Source: Tenodera sinensis
Lineage: Eukaryota > Arthropoda > Insecta > Mantodea > Mantidae
DNA: 64,000 nucleotides
Assembly (NCBI GenBank): GCA_030765045.1
Contig: CM060965.1
Location: 155,133,374 to 155,197,373 of the forward strand
Reading direction: 5' to 3'
Under the pieces are notes generated by a model. The model ran no database searches. It saw nothing but the letters and a program-made list of their open reading frames with translations, and was not told the DNA's origin. The number at the start of each line of letters is the position of its first letter. The stretch's first letter is position 1. Made by a program: the position numbers and the translations under genes. Below, in pieces: positions 12,393 through 23,895 of the stretch.

Positions 12393-13524
12393 AAATAGTC
12401 CTCGTACAAACTGTTACAACGTCAACGAAGTGCTTTCGTTACACATTTAGATGGAGGAGAAAGTAATTGTGCAACTCATATGACAGATACCTATAAGGTG
12501 GGGCATATAACTGTAATTTAAGTTACTTTTAATAAATGATTACCGGGATGGTATAATCCATAACAGAACCAGCACTAAAGTAGTTGTTTCGCATGTAAAA
12601 TAGATCAAGAAAGCAGCAGTACTGATGAAACATACAATTCTAGTAGATTACGTACGTAATGCAAGGCCTCTTTGAGTTATGGTAACTGATTGAGCACGCT
12701 GCACAGCGCACTAGAAAAGCCGTGCACGTTCTCGAGTCGACCCAAACACAAGCAATACAAAGAGGAATATTCTAGGTAAACAAATCAAACGGTGGTACAA
12801 GAGCCTCACGTCGGGGATGACACGTCGTGTGAATATTTTCATGGCCCGTAGCTGGGTGCTGTCAAAAAATCAATTTTCCGAGCATCACAATTCCGGAAGC
12901 CTCATTGCCTTGCACCCCACCACATGGGGGTATTCTCAATATTTGCACATAAGAGGACAAATCCGGCATGTCTTTTATTGATATAGAAGAAACCTTAGGG
13001 TAAATTCTATCGTCCTGGCAGTCTTAAAGCTTTGTGTTCTACACAGCTAAACAAAAACACTAGAGCATCTTTAACTGACTTAGGGATGTCACTAATTTTG
13101 ATGTACTTCAAAGAGTATGGATATGTAATGCGTAACAGTGTTGATATTCGGTGAGGGGCAGCATGTCTGCTTTCAAAACTGAAGTCTGAACTCGAATCTG
13201 CTTGGAATGACTTGCATGTAGGTGGGATTCTTTTCGGGTTTTATCTTACTCACAACACATAATTGCCAGGCAACTAAGCTTAGTGTATTTAAACTTCTTT
13301 TAGCATCATTCCATGCCTTTTCGTAGGGATAAATTACTGAATATGGCATAAACACTTCTAAAAATTAAAGCGTGCAAAATTTATGAGTGATTTCTTGTCT
13401 GTACCATTAAGCAAATATGCATAATTTAGGAAAATAAGAATTAAAATTTTGGAGAAAAATCACATGTATTCACGGCGTTTTCACATCGAAAAATAAGGCT
13501 TCTTATGTTTATTCTACGAGTTAA
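12393..13524. other. Unassigned sequence
   Basis: No gene recognised. A short frame at 13173-13355 (minus) lacks any recognisable motif. Confidence 0.5.
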
Positions 13525-13995
13525 AAAATAAAGCATTTTTGAAAAAAGCTGTGTGTATCAGTGCGCGCAGATGGAGCAGAATAACACAAAAACTAAAAGT
13601 CGGATTTAAATACTTGGCATTCTTCCAAGGATGCGACACGAAGTATTTCAAAACATCTCGTCACCACAAAACTACCCTTTACTTGGAACATTTTTCGAAA
13701 CTTTGACTTTCTCAAAAATATCTCTAAATATTTTAATTAAAATATTACACATTTAAGATATTTTCATGCCAAATGAAATATATGTCTTGAATTTTCTGGG
13801 AATATCTTCAGAAGCACTCTCCATTTTGAATGAATTTTGCACTACTGGTGAACCGTAAGAGATAGCCAACATATTACTACTCAAAAAATTATGATCTCCT
13901 TTAACCACACCTTTATGTAACCACTCTTCTTTCTTTTTGTGAAGTGAACCATTTCCGAGGTATTCGTAGTTATGAGTTTGAATTTTCAACATAAT
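13525..13995 (+). mobile_element. Family A, 5' end missing
   Basis: Blocks run from AAAGCATTTTTGAAAAAAG through GGATGCGACACGAAG, CTACCCTTTACTTGG, TTGAATTTTCTGG and GAACCATTTCCGAGGTATTC. The order is that of the reference copy. The 5' inverted repeat and the 3' hairpin are not present. A 79-codon minus frame across it is incidental. Confidence 0.85.
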
Positions 13996-14020
13996 ACTGC
14001 CAGCTTATATATTATTATTA

Positions 14021-14116
14021 TTTATTGATTTTGAGAAAGCCTTCGAGAGATTAATACAAAAGAAAATTTGGGAGATAATCTATCGAAGAGGCTATCCAGA
14101 ACATCTAATGTTCTAA
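14021..14116 (+). pseudogene. LINE reverse transcriptase fragment
   Basis: About 31 codons read IDFEKAFERLIQ and then IIYRRGYPEHLMF before a stop. This matches the conserved RT palm segment of non-LTR retrotransposons (consensus-like D-x-E-K-A-F-D-R followed by a helix and R-G-hydrophobic-P). The frame is bounded by stops and by AAT-rich sequence upstream, and family A sequence begins immediately downstream. It is a truncated relic with no catalytic core left. Confidence 0.7.
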
Positions 14117-14124
14117 CAATGTTC

Positions 14125-14345
14125 CATGTAAAGGTTAGGTTAGAGTGGAGGAATTTTAATCAACATCTTCGTATCGCATCCTTAAAAGCCATTAAACTTA
14201 AATACTAACTTTGATTTTTAATCGACTTTTCGTTTTTGAGTTATGCTGCCCACGGACTGACACACAACCACGGACCTTTTTCTAAAACTGCGTTTTTTTA
14301 TGCAGGGGGCCTCAAAACATATATTTCCGGTGAAATCTCCACAAA
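14125..14345 (-). mobile_element. Family A, 5' part
   Basis: Contains CCATGTAAAGG, ATCTTCGTATCGCATCC, GACTTTTCGTTTTTGAG, CACGGACCTTTTTCTAA and TATATTTCCGGTGAAATC. It ends abruptly at about 14345, where the same family continues in the reverse orientation. Confidence 0.85.
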
Positions 14346-14925
14346 ACTCTTCAAAATTATACTTTTCATGGACAATTTCTCAAAAATGTTGATGTTCATT
14401 TTCATTAATGGCTCTTGACGATTTTGAATTTAAGTGCCTTAAATGAAGATATTTTCATTACAAATTAAATGCATATCTTTCAGTTTTGGGGAATTTCCTC
14501 AGAAGTCCTCTTCATTCTCAATGGCTTTTGCGTAGTAACTATAAGAAATAGACACAATTTTGCTACTGAAAAACAGTACGCTTAAAACACGTAATTTATA
14601 TCAAATCACATTTTTGTGAGCTGAGATATTCTGTGTTACTTTGTGAATTTTTTATTACTTATACGTTCCTCATATACCGAGACATTGTTCATTTTTTATC
14701 TTTTGTAAATGGAAAATAATGGAATGTCAAAGCCATCATGTAGCGACCAGCTGTTAAAAGATTTGACTATCGCTGAAAGTCTACTGCATTCCCATATTCC
14801 CCTTGCACCTACAAGAAAATCAACAAGCAGTTTGTGTAAATGTGTATATCGATTATAATGAAGTAAGCATTTGTCAAAATAGCCTATACAAGGTAAAGCC
14901 ATGTGAATGCAATATATCAGATTTT
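14346..14925 (+). mobile_element. Family A, 3' part with hairpin end
   Basis: Begins in the middle of the family (TTGACGATTTTGAATTTAAG) and runs to the hairpin end near ATATATCAGATTTT at about 14908-14921. It contains CATGTAGCGACCAGCTGTTA, a subfamily marker shared with 14940-15215 and, in reverse, with 59941-60672. It is fused head to head with the 14125-14345 fragment. Confidence 0.82.
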
Positions 14926-14939
14926 AATATCTCAGTTAT

Positions 14940-15215
14940 GTACAGAGAGTGAAATTTCAAAATCATCACATAGCGACCAGCTCTTAGAAGATTTTACGTC
15001 GTTTAAGCCTACTGTATTTCCTAATTGTTATTATAGCTACGAGTAAATATGCAATAAGACAATTTCTGCAAAGGTTGCCCATAAACATAAAGGAGATAAA
15101 ATAATAAGTATGGTAAGAATAAATAAATTGTTGTAATAAATAAATATTGTAAGAATATTTTATACATGAGTGAGTAGAGAAAGTCATATGAATGCAACAC
15201 ATCAGATTTTTTAGA
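14940..15215 (+). mobile_element. Family A, second 3' end in tandem
   Basis: Repeats the 3' block directly after the previous hairpin end. It starts with CACATAGCGACCAGCTCTTA, then AAGCCTACTGTATTTCC, GAGTAGAGAAAGTCATATG and CAACACATCAGATT. The direct repeat of the terminal ~250 bases looks like a tandem end duplication. It is followed by TTTTT. Confidence 0.85.
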
Positions 15216-15879
15216 ACTATGCGGCTTCAGAACGTGTGCTCCAATGTCAATTTTGTTCATAATGAAAACTCATTCTGCCCAGTGGAAAAATCAAAATGTA
15301 ACAGTTGGTTATGAACGTTTCTTTGAATACTATGTGCCAGCTATGAAATTTCTAAAACTGATCGTGTTACATCACGTAGTTATCAATAATTTTCATCTAA
15401 GCACTTTGTCAAAAGTAGTTTTGGTCTGTGGTATCTTTTTGTGAGGTTAAACGCGAATAATACGTGTTGCCTAAAATTTACAACTAATGCCTTTTGATGG
15501 AACTAGACTGAGAACTACATTTGAATGAAAGCAGCAATCGAAGAATATCCCATAAAGGTTTTATATACATTCATATACTGAATTTCTATTACTTTGAACC
15601 TCAATATCTGTATTTGTCGAGTGAGTTAACAGTCAGTTACGTATATGGCTTCTTTGAATGCAGTTTATTACAGATGGGACATTATTTCCAGAATTATTAA
15701 CAAATTAATAGAAAAATCACTAATCAAACTTCTCCTATCTGGACACTTATTAATGCCTTGCGCCTGTTAGGTTTTAAATGAAGAACCGTATATGAAGATC
15801 AGTGATAAAAAAGTTTCGACTAAATCAAGGAAAACAGTATGTCAATACCGTTGTAGTAAGCATTAGTTTTACTCCGGAA
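15216..15879. other. Unassigned sequence
   Basis: AT-rich with no recognised feature. A 66-codon frame at 15244-15444 is not recognised. Confidence 0.5.
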
Positions 15880-16310
15880 ATCGACGATGAGGCCGCGGTA
15901 ACGTGTGTGAATGGCACTCGGCAGGTCCCAGGGTTTATCGTTGTTTCCCTGGGTCAGTTGGTGAATTGTACCGCGATTTTCCTGTCCCTGTGCCCATCAT
16001 TTCTTTTATTATCATATATTTCATAGTAGTAGGACCAGGCGACAGTGTTCAGAGTGTTGTAGCTGGACGGTGGATGTGTATTCTGTAAAGCTATCTTTAC
16101 CTGTCTTCCGTTTGGACTGCCCAGTCAGCCCGCGTCCGTATGGGCCCCACCAGCGAGGGACCTCTGGGGATAAGAGCTTGTCGGGCGGCGTTGGAACTGG
16201 AAACGCTAATGCTTGCGCCCGTCGTCATCCGGATCTTATCGCCATTTTGAGTCTTACCCCTTATCCCTCCCTTCTAGGGGTAGTTCACGATAGTATACAA
16301 AGAGCCGGAT
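15880..16310 (+). mobile_element. GC-rich SINE-like element
   Basis: A compositionally distinct island of about 430 bases. Its start (GAGGCCGCGGTAACGTGTGT, then GGTCCCAGGGTTTATCG) resembles a degraded tRNA-like A/B box pair. The body is GC-rich with no open frame supported by homology. The assignment rests on the head and on the composition contrast, since no second copy is present in the window. Confidence 0.45.
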
Positions 16311-16493
16311 GACCGTGCGCTATGACTATATGACCGTTATGACTATATGCGCTATGACCGTTCACTATCACAACCGCCCCGGTTGTGCCTACTCCGAAAT
16401 ATGTATATCTTTCACTCCACAATCAAGAGCATAGTCAATTATGTCGTAAATAACAATGACTCTTCTCATTTCAATCTCGTTCAATATTGAAAC

Positions 16494-16617
16494 AGTGAGT
16501 GAGAGAGAGTGAGTGAATGACTGAGTGAGTTAGTGAGTAAGTTGGTGAGTGAATGAGTGAGTTAGTGAATGAGTGGGATTTAAGAGCAAACGACAAGGTC
16601 ATTTAGGCCTGATGTCC
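16494..16617. repeat. (GTGA)n tract with conserved flank, degenerate copy
   Basis: Imperfect GTGA/GTTA/GAATGA repeats at 16494-16576 are followed by GGGATTTAAGAGCAAACGAC and GGTCATTTAGG. The flank is a decayed version of the motif that follows the much purer (GTGA)n array at 33733-33947 (TTTAAGGGCCCGTCGACAAG). Confidence 0.75.
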
Positions 16618-17344
16618 AAAGATAAACAACAGGTAAAATCGCAAATGTAGTTAAAATATAGAGTGAAAGCTAAATCTGTAGAAGGTTAAAAAGTTAAAAT
16701 CAAAACAATACGAAGTTAAAACTAAATCGTTAATCTGGTAAGTAGCAGGTGCTGAAGAACCCTTTTACCGAACTAATGCTCCTGGAGCGGCACAGTCAGA
16801 CAGTCAATTTGCACCCTACTGCATTTTGGGCTTACACAGTCTTAAACACAGGCAGTGCTGATGGACTCTGATGACTGCTTTAATATACTACAAGCACTTT
16901 GGTGAGCTTACATGGAACAAAAGGACAGACAGATACCTAACATTTCAGAATGTAATGCTTACCATGTGCAAACCTTAAAAAAATAAAGCTATAGTTCATG
17001 ATAACTCAGTCAACATGCAGTAAATTTATTGTCTCCTTATACGTACACAATTTTTAAAAATGAAATAGCGTTGGATAGTAGTATTGTTTAATATTTTGCG
17101 TCACCTGGAGTAGAACCTTGTTTAATTTTGAGCCATATGAGTTTGTAAAGGGGTTTGTTTAAACAAAATTGTATAGTATATAATGGTTATTTTGTATTTT
17201 TAAAAACTTGTTATAAATTGCATGTAATTTCATATGACTACCAAAGAGTCTGGGCTGAAGGCTTAGACACACCTATGACTGCAATAATTTACCTAGTATT
17301 AATAAATAAATTAGCTGGTTACCAGAGGAAATGATCAGAACTCG
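16618..17344. other. Unassigned sequence
   Basis: No gene or repeat recognised. Confidence 0.5.
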
Positions 17345-17420
17345 CTAGCTACTTGTGAAAATTTAAGATGATATACATTTCATTTGTCATTATCAGACAT
17401 AAGCAACCGTTAGAGCCCCT
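17345..17420 (-). mobile_element. Family A, short internal scrap
   Basis: Matches only the GATATACATTTCATTTGTCA to CGTTAGAGCC block. It is joined directly to a copy in the opposite orientation that starts with TTTTACTTTCTCTACC. Confidence 0.65.
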
Positions 17421-17423
17421 TTT

Positions 17424-17905
17424 ACTTTCTCTACCGCACACATAGTGGCACCTTCGGTTTCCTCATTTCATCCTTGTCTTCTGGGGGGTAGTAGCCACAA
17501 TAGATTTGTGTAGGTCGAAGTGAGCGAGGTGTCCCCTCTGTGTCTGCACCCTTTTATACGTTTTGATACCACCTGAAAAAAGCTAGAGAAAGGTACTTTG
17601 TGCGTGCGTGCGTCTGTGTGTGTGTTTCTCTGTTTTTCTATGAACAGCATAACCCAAAACTGAAAGGCCAGTTACACTTGGTACGTATTTAATTCCTGCG
17701 CCTTTTAAGGACACGACACGAATGTTTTCAAATAAACCCCACACTAAACCACACGTAACATGGAAACTGTTTGATAATCATGTTCTCAACATGGCACTAA
17801 CCATTTTGCTTAAAACATCATATGTTATGCATATCTTAAATGTTCTACGAATAGCCTCTGAAGTCCTCTTCATTCTAAATGACTTTTCCATTACGGTGAA
17901 AGTGA
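17424..17905 (+). mobile_element. Family A with a diverged or replaced 5' segment
   Basis: The 5' inverted repeat ACTTTCTCTACC is present at about 17429. The sequence up to about 17565 is unlike other copies. Recognisable family sequence resumes at TGAAAAAAGCTAGAG, then GTGCGTGCGTGCGTCTGTG and GACACGACACGAATG. It reaches TGAAGTCCTCTTCATTC. A 118-codon plus frame (17722-18078) lies mostly on this repeat and its 3' flank and is not a credible gene. Confidence 0.7.
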
Positions 17906-19755
17906 TCGTCAATTTATCCAGGGAATTTCACTATCACGGGTTGCATTTATTAAGACTATTTCACAAATTAAAGTGTGATATAGCTAATGCAATGTTATTT
18001 AAATGTAGCATGGATACATACATCGACGTCCATTGGCACGCCCTGCTAGGTTATCATATTGATGCTCCAATTCTTTAACGGATTGCAAATATATTTCCTG
18101 TTGTATTCTGTGCTCTAAGATTTCCCTCTTCAAATTATTACATCTATTTCAGCACCGAAGCGAGAGTCAGCCATATTTGGCATTTGAATAGCGGCTCTAT
18201 TGGGTTAAATTACGTCACTGTTGCGCATCTGTTCGCACAGTGCAGCTAGATTCTCTAATTTGATTATAGTATAAGAAAAGCAGAAGATGTGATAATGAAA
18301 TGTGATATTTTTTCACGAAGGAAGGCTGCCGTTGCTTGAAATTTAAAATTGTTATGAATATAATTGGTTGATTTCAACCAACTCACGTATGAGTGGAAAA
18401 GTCACTGAAACTACACCCTAAACATCGCTGTTACGAAGCAATGTGGTGAATTCAACGTTGTGATACTTTCCTTCCAAACGCGATTAATGCTTTGATTACG
18501 AAACTCTAATTGTCTCATGACTCGTCCGTGAGGCTTCGTAGTCCTCTTTGTTAATTAATGATGACTCATGTATCAAGACGCAAAAGGAAAGATTTTGCGA
18601 TCCTTGTTCTATGGTGGACATCGCTTTCCCGTGGCAGTAAACTGTTACACGCTCCTGGAACCTTCAGTGCTTAAAAACAGCGTACCAGTTGTAGCATTAA
18701 AACATATTTCGGAATCTTTTACCTAGTTATATTGAATTTATGTTTGTATCCAAAGGTGGAAGAAGAATAGTTTGACTAAATTGATGCGACTAAATCCTAC
18801 AATTGTTCAATGTTTCTGTAATAAAATAGCTCATATGTTCTCTTGATTTAGCCACACGTTGTAATAAAATACAAGTGCAATAATTATCATATACGTTCAC
18901 GTTAATATAGCCACAAGCCGAGGCGCCGCTTTGTAATACCACATAAATTATTATTTAGCTGAATGTGCCAGTTGGAGAGCTATGAGACAGCGTAAGGGTT
19001 TAAGTCAATCATTATAATGACACATAAATTCTTCTAATTTATTACAAAATATCATATGTTACAATACCAATAATTAATTCTTTCATCATGTACATTCAAG
19101 TTTTTATATTTGATCAAGCAATCTTTTAAGTTATTAAGGCTATTGAAACGTTCCTTCGCACTTTTTGTTCTTCCTTACTTAATCCGTGTCCAATTATCAA
19201 TTACATCATCTATTGTCAACACGAAAAATTAAGTGAAATATGTAATTGCGTCACATTTATGAGTCAATTGAGTGCTTATTTATTATGTTTATGCGTTTAA
19301 ATTTAAAATTATGTAGTTTCATAGGATTCTTAAATTTTTTAACTATAACTGAATTTTATTTATCGTCATTTAAGGTATTAAATAGATGTAATTTAAGAAG
19401 GTTTCTTGTATTACTGATGATATATTTCACATAATAAAAGCAAAATAGAACCATTTAATAAAATAACAATATTACACAGAATAAAATTTGTTTAATAATA
19501 AAAAAAATACTAATTCTATACAAATTAACAGTTTAATAAATCACACCTCCTTCTATTTCTTTAAATGTAGCAATTTTAAAAAGTAGCACATCAAATAAAG
19601 GATAAATGAGTTATCTGGAATGTATGGATGTATAAAAGGCATTTCAGACAATAAAGTAGAAGGAATATACGAAGCTTTTGAAGACAATTAATTTAAAATG
19701 AAGAGAGAGAAGAATACGAGTACTAAGTATGAAGCGACTAAGTGGGAGTCAAAAT
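17906..19755. other. Unassigned AT-rich sequence
   Basis: About 1.8 kb without a recognised gene or repeat. The part from 19000 to 19600 is very AT-rich. Confidence 0.5.
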
Positions 19756-19923
19756 AGGAGAACGACAATTGAAGAACTAGAAAGATACTGTAATGAATGG
19801 ATTCTTAAAATTAATTATAACAAAACCAAAATTGTAGTTTTTAAACAAGGTAGTGAATTAAGTAAAAATGAAAGATGATTTATAAATAAGAACGAAATTG
19901 AGATGGTTAAAGATTGTAATTAT
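19756..19923 (+). pseudogene. LINE reverse transcriptase fragment (Jockey/CR1-like)
   Basis: 56 codons with one in-frame TGA. The peptide includes LERYCNEWILKINYNKTKIV, followed by KQGSELSKNER. This is the segment after the RT catalytic core in Jockey/CR1-like elements, where W-x-L-x-(V/I)-N-x-x-K-T-K-x-(M/V)-(V/I)-F is conserved. It ends just before a 53-nt poly-T. A matching C-terminus may lie at 20840-21186 beyond an insertion. It is non-functional. Confidence 0.75.
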
Positions 19924-19965
19924 GGCAACAATGAGAAAATGTTTGTATTTAGTACCCATTGTACC

Positions 19966-19967
<2 letters not shown>

Positions 19968-20020
<53 letters not shown>
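19968..20020 (-). repeat. Poly-T (poly-A on minus strand), 53 nt
   Basis: An uninterrupted run of T. On the minus strand this is a poly-A following GAGGGAAACGGC, so it may be the tail of a reverse-strand retroposon whose body lies to the right. That body (20021-20320) is not recognised. Confidence 0.85.
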
Positions 20021-20022
<2 letters not shown>

Positions 20023-20324
20023 CGTTTCCCTCGCGTTGAATTTCCCTCGTGAAATGAAGATGGGCATATGAAATCGAACTATGTGGACTTAATAATGGAT
20101 GGATTGGACATCGCATAGTCATGATGTTTTGCAATCAATTTTAGGAATCCCATAGAACGCTATGAACATAGGAAGTATGTTGGGGTTTAGTAAAGGGACT
20201 AGTAGTTGAAAGAATTCCAAATATTTCTTTAGGACCGAATTGGCAGACAGTGTTTTTTAATTTTCAACACCCTGGAAGCATAGTAGATCATGTTTTGGAA
20301 AACTTAAAGAGTTGTTAATGATAA

Positions 20325-20630
20325 ATAATGTGCCAGCGGAAGATGCAACGCAAACTCCTGCGGTTATCTCTGAAAGACGGAATCTCTACTGTGAGATTAA
20401 ACCAGTTATCACAGACAAAAGACCTGACACAATTAGCCGCAAGATTAAAATGGTAATGAGATGGACACGTGGCGAGATTACAAGATAACAGATGGACATA
20501 CATGGCTACTATGTGGGACACCCGTATAGGAAAACAACTACAAGGAAGACCGAGGTGCAGGTGGGCAGACCTCTTCAAGGAGCACGCAGGACAGCAGTGG
20601 TCACGAGTAGCGAGAGGAAGAAATCCTTAG
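20325..20630 (+). pseudogene. LINE RT C-terminal region fragment
   Basis: About 101 codons in one frame with two adjacent internal stops. Readable parts include CQRKMQRKLLRLSLKDGI, then DGHVARLQDNRWT, then GRPRCRWADLFKEHAG, then QQWSRVARGRN. This is the well-known tail following the RT domain in many insect LINEs (Q-R-K-M-E-R, G-H-x-A-R, D-x-R-W-T, G-R-P-x-x-R-W). It belongs to a different LINE type from 19756-19923. It is probably the end of a second LINE inserted here, with about 130 bases of possible 3' UTR after it. Confidence 0.85.
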
Positions 20631-20839
20631 AGACAGATCTGTGTAGAGACTAAATAGTGAATAGCGGACAGTGAGCATGGAGTAGCTCAACACGTTAGGA
20701 TAAATGAGCTTTCCTGTTTGATAGAAGATATTTGGCCTTCACGGAACTTTTAGGTTATTTCCATTTCACTTTCATTTTCATAATGACTAATGGATTAGGT
20801 GAAATGTGAGCACCAGCATACAGATTTATGTAGGAAGGC

Positions 20840-21186
20840 TGGAAAATAATAAGACAAAGACTAGAAGATATGGATGCGCAAACGTTATACTCCCAAATCA
20901 AGGATAAAAAGGTCTTCAAGGAAAAATATACAATATGTAATGTAGGGAAGATGAGATACGTTTATTACTAAAGTGTTCAGGGACGGACCATTTCAGGAAG
21001 CAATTGATTTGTAGGAAATTATTAAATAAAGATAAAAAACGGACGTTGAGAAAACATTACAAAGACCAATCAAAAGCTGGGAAGTGTGGAAAAGTTCTAA
21101 GGAATATAGGAAATAAACGGAAGTGGTCAGTGAACAGAACAGTGAAAGGGCGAGATTTTTATAATTTTAAAACATGGGTTTTGTAA
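20840..21186 (+). pseudogene. Probable LINE C-terminus
   Basis: Two overlapping plus-strand frames appear to continue each other across a frameshift near 20968. The first reads QRLEDMDAQTLYSQIKDKKV and then YTICNVGK. The second reads LLLKCSGTDHFRKQL and then a lysine-rich tail, ending with TAA. In Jockey/CR1-like LINEs the C-terminus has a Cys-His cluster of the form C-x2-C...H-x-L-x-x-C-x...R, and the C/H/C spacing here resembles it with losses. It may complete the LINE starting at 19756. AATAAACTAAAAACTG downstream (21271-21286) could be its 3' end. Confidence 0.5.
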
Positions 21187-23704
21187 TTATTGTGGGGTTT
21201 TGTATAGTGTGGTGAATAGCTAGGGCAATACCAGGCAAATATCTATGTAACATTAGTCTAGCCTTATAACAATAAACTAAAAACTGAAGTTTTAGGCATG
21301 CGTAACTTTGATTTTAATTACGATAGTATTAAACATCTTTGAAATTTTTAATCATAACGTGGATACAAAGTAATTTTTAAATGAAAATCCAAATACTTAT
21401 AATGATAAGCAGCCACAGGGATGAATATTTCCAAGACTGCAAGAGATATCACTAGATTGAACATGAAATTAATAAACCATACCATAATAAATATGTTTTC
21501 CATTATAGAATTTGCTTAAGGAAAATTCTTGTTATAGTGTTTTGCATTACGATACTGCTGTCTGGATTCATCGACAGGGACAGGTTTAAGCTTTGCTTGG
21601 AACACCAATACGAACAACATTTACTGCTCTAGTTGCGCCATAATGCTTATACCGAAGTGTGAATGGCAGTCAAGCAAGAAATCAGTTTTCCTATCTTCCT
21701 ACAGAAGACAGATCCACGACTTCTTAAGGATAGGTTTCTCAAAATATTGAATATCGTTGGAGCGTGTCATTCAAATCATCTAACGTCCGTTTCTGTCAAA
21801 ATGGCATATCTTTGAGGATATTCAGACCTATCCGCACCAACAGAAGTAAGAGGCTGGAGAAGGCAAGCCTTGTTCTCTATCTTGTTCCTTTGAAGACTCG
21901 TTTGCTCCCTTTAGGAACAAGATAAAGAGACCCGTATGACTATCTGTCGGTCGGTCGGTTGCACAAAGGAATGTCAGAGACAGAACTTGTCATCGCCAGC
22001 ACCATCCCTGTGTCGCGGTCCGTTTCAAGAAACCATTGATGATGACCAGTCCACTTTTAAGGGAGTGTCTGTGTTATCGCCAACTGAAATCAACCAATTC
22101 TTGTGCATACTCCGGAAAATGTCGCTTTTATCATGATCATGGATATGCTCCTACTAGACAACCATCCTTTAGACTTGAAGATACCCACCTGTATTCCTAA
22201 AGCTTTCGAATATACCACGTTCAGGCGGGATCAATTTTGGATCACTTGACGACACTTGGAGAATACTACCTCCTTAAACAGACTACTGATCTCGTTTCCC
22301 TTGCCTGTTTAAGGCACTGAAAGTCACAGGCAATTTTGCAGATTATTTAACTGCAATTTCTCAACGCAGTGTTGGCAGATCTGGTGCAGCTAGGAAAGAT
22401 AATTGTAAAATAAAATGGTGATTACATGCATGGATATTAATAGGGGATAGAGTTATAAAACTACCTCAGTCTACAGAAGATTATCGTAAATAAGAGTAGA
22501 CTATGGTAGTTTTCGCAGTAGAATTGGCAGCTTAGAATCTACCTACTATGTCTATACGTTAGGTGTATAGCATACCCATTGGGCATTACCTCATATCGGT
22601 CGCGTTGTTTACGGTCTTTGGACATGTTTTACCGGAAGCATTGAACTTTCAACCTTCTCGAAACTGAGAGAGGGTACATAAAAGCCCACTTAACCTAAGA
22701 GCATTAGTATCTTCAAAAACATTTGGAAGCTCGTCTAAGTAGACCACAGTTTAGATTGAAGACACTGATATTGATCACAATGTTTTTTGAACCGAAAAGC
22801 ACAATTCTTATTTTGATCACAGTGACCAAACTCATGATCACAGTTTTTTTTTATCATTATGTTTGAATTTAGAATTACATGTTTGATTCGTTGTATTTTG
22901 TATTATATTTCTTTCCCTACCAATCCTAACAATACTGCCGGTAATTCTACCATTTACTACGTCATTTATGTACCGTAGTTGTGGTAGAGCGCAATCTAAG
23001 GGGATATTCGAAACTAGTTCAAGAAGAATTCGCTTTGCAATGAAGTAAACAGAAATCATACATGACAATTCAAAATTTTCTGCCCCAATTACCATTTATT
23101 TTTCTTGACTCTTCAAAACTTCTTCATACAAAAGCTGATTTTTCAATCTAATTTTTATTAAAATAATTTTCCTAAGAAACCTCTTCATTATCCCTTTCAT
23201 GGTGAGTGCACACTGAGACAACAATAATTTGTTAGCTTTAATGGCCAAGCACATCAAAACTAATTTATGAACCTTTGCATGAACTAATGAAAACCAAAGA
23301 AGGAGACTTCAAAGTACGCATTTTATTCTGAAAGGTGGCAAAAAATAACAGTGAATACTTTGTAATATTTAAGGCATGCGAATAGGTGTTTGCTATGAAT
23401 GGTGTATAATATTGTGTACAATTTTTGTTGGATGAAATAGTGTGGCTAAATGCATAAAGTTTTTTTACAGATAAGCAACGGTTGTTGAATTGTATGATAA
23501 GGTTTGAAAACAGGGAAAGCGGAAGCTTTTGTAAGTAGAAGGGAATCTCTTTTATCAGATTCTGAAATCCTATTTGGCCAAAATGAAACGAAAAATAGTC
23601 CTTGAAACAAATTTGGTCATTAGATATCCAACCGTTCCCACCAATAATTAATACTTTAAGTATTTCTTTATGTAGTGTTGTATTTACCACTCTTCCTTAT
23701 TGCA
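21187..23704. other. Unassigned sequence with a 12-bp-arm hairpin
   Basis: TATCTTGTTCCT (21878-21889) and its exact complement AGGAACAAGATA (21913-21924) form a potential hairpin with a 23-nt loop. A frame at 21936-22136 reads like the N-terminal part of an RT-type ORF (a hydrophilic stretch, then SPTEINQFLCIL), but I could not confirm a family. A minus-strand frame at 22838-23095 is unrecognised, and one at 23265-23690 is AT-driven. Confidence 0.4.
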
Positions 23705-23895
23705 GATGTCACCACAGGCGGTGCAATGAAATGATAATTTGGAGAGCTAAATTTGGGGTGCCTCCCTAGCATTTACAGTCATGAGAACTGAGGAAAAGCT
23801 GGATAAAGATCTCAGTCACGGACGGAGCTCCCAGCGCGATTTCAAACGCAGAACTGCCAATCACGAGTCCGTGACTTAACGACCTTAACTCCACC
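23705..23895 (-). mobile_element. Degenerate SINE-like element
   Basis: On the minus strand GGAGTTAAGGTCGTTAAGTC and, about 30 bases later, TTCTGCGTTTGAAATCGC mimic decayed A and B boxes. A GC-richer body then runs toward 23705. There is no second copy in the window. Confidence 0.4.

Noticed and set aside
17722..18078. 118-codon gene
   Set aside because: More than half lies on a family A copy and the rest has no recognised domain.
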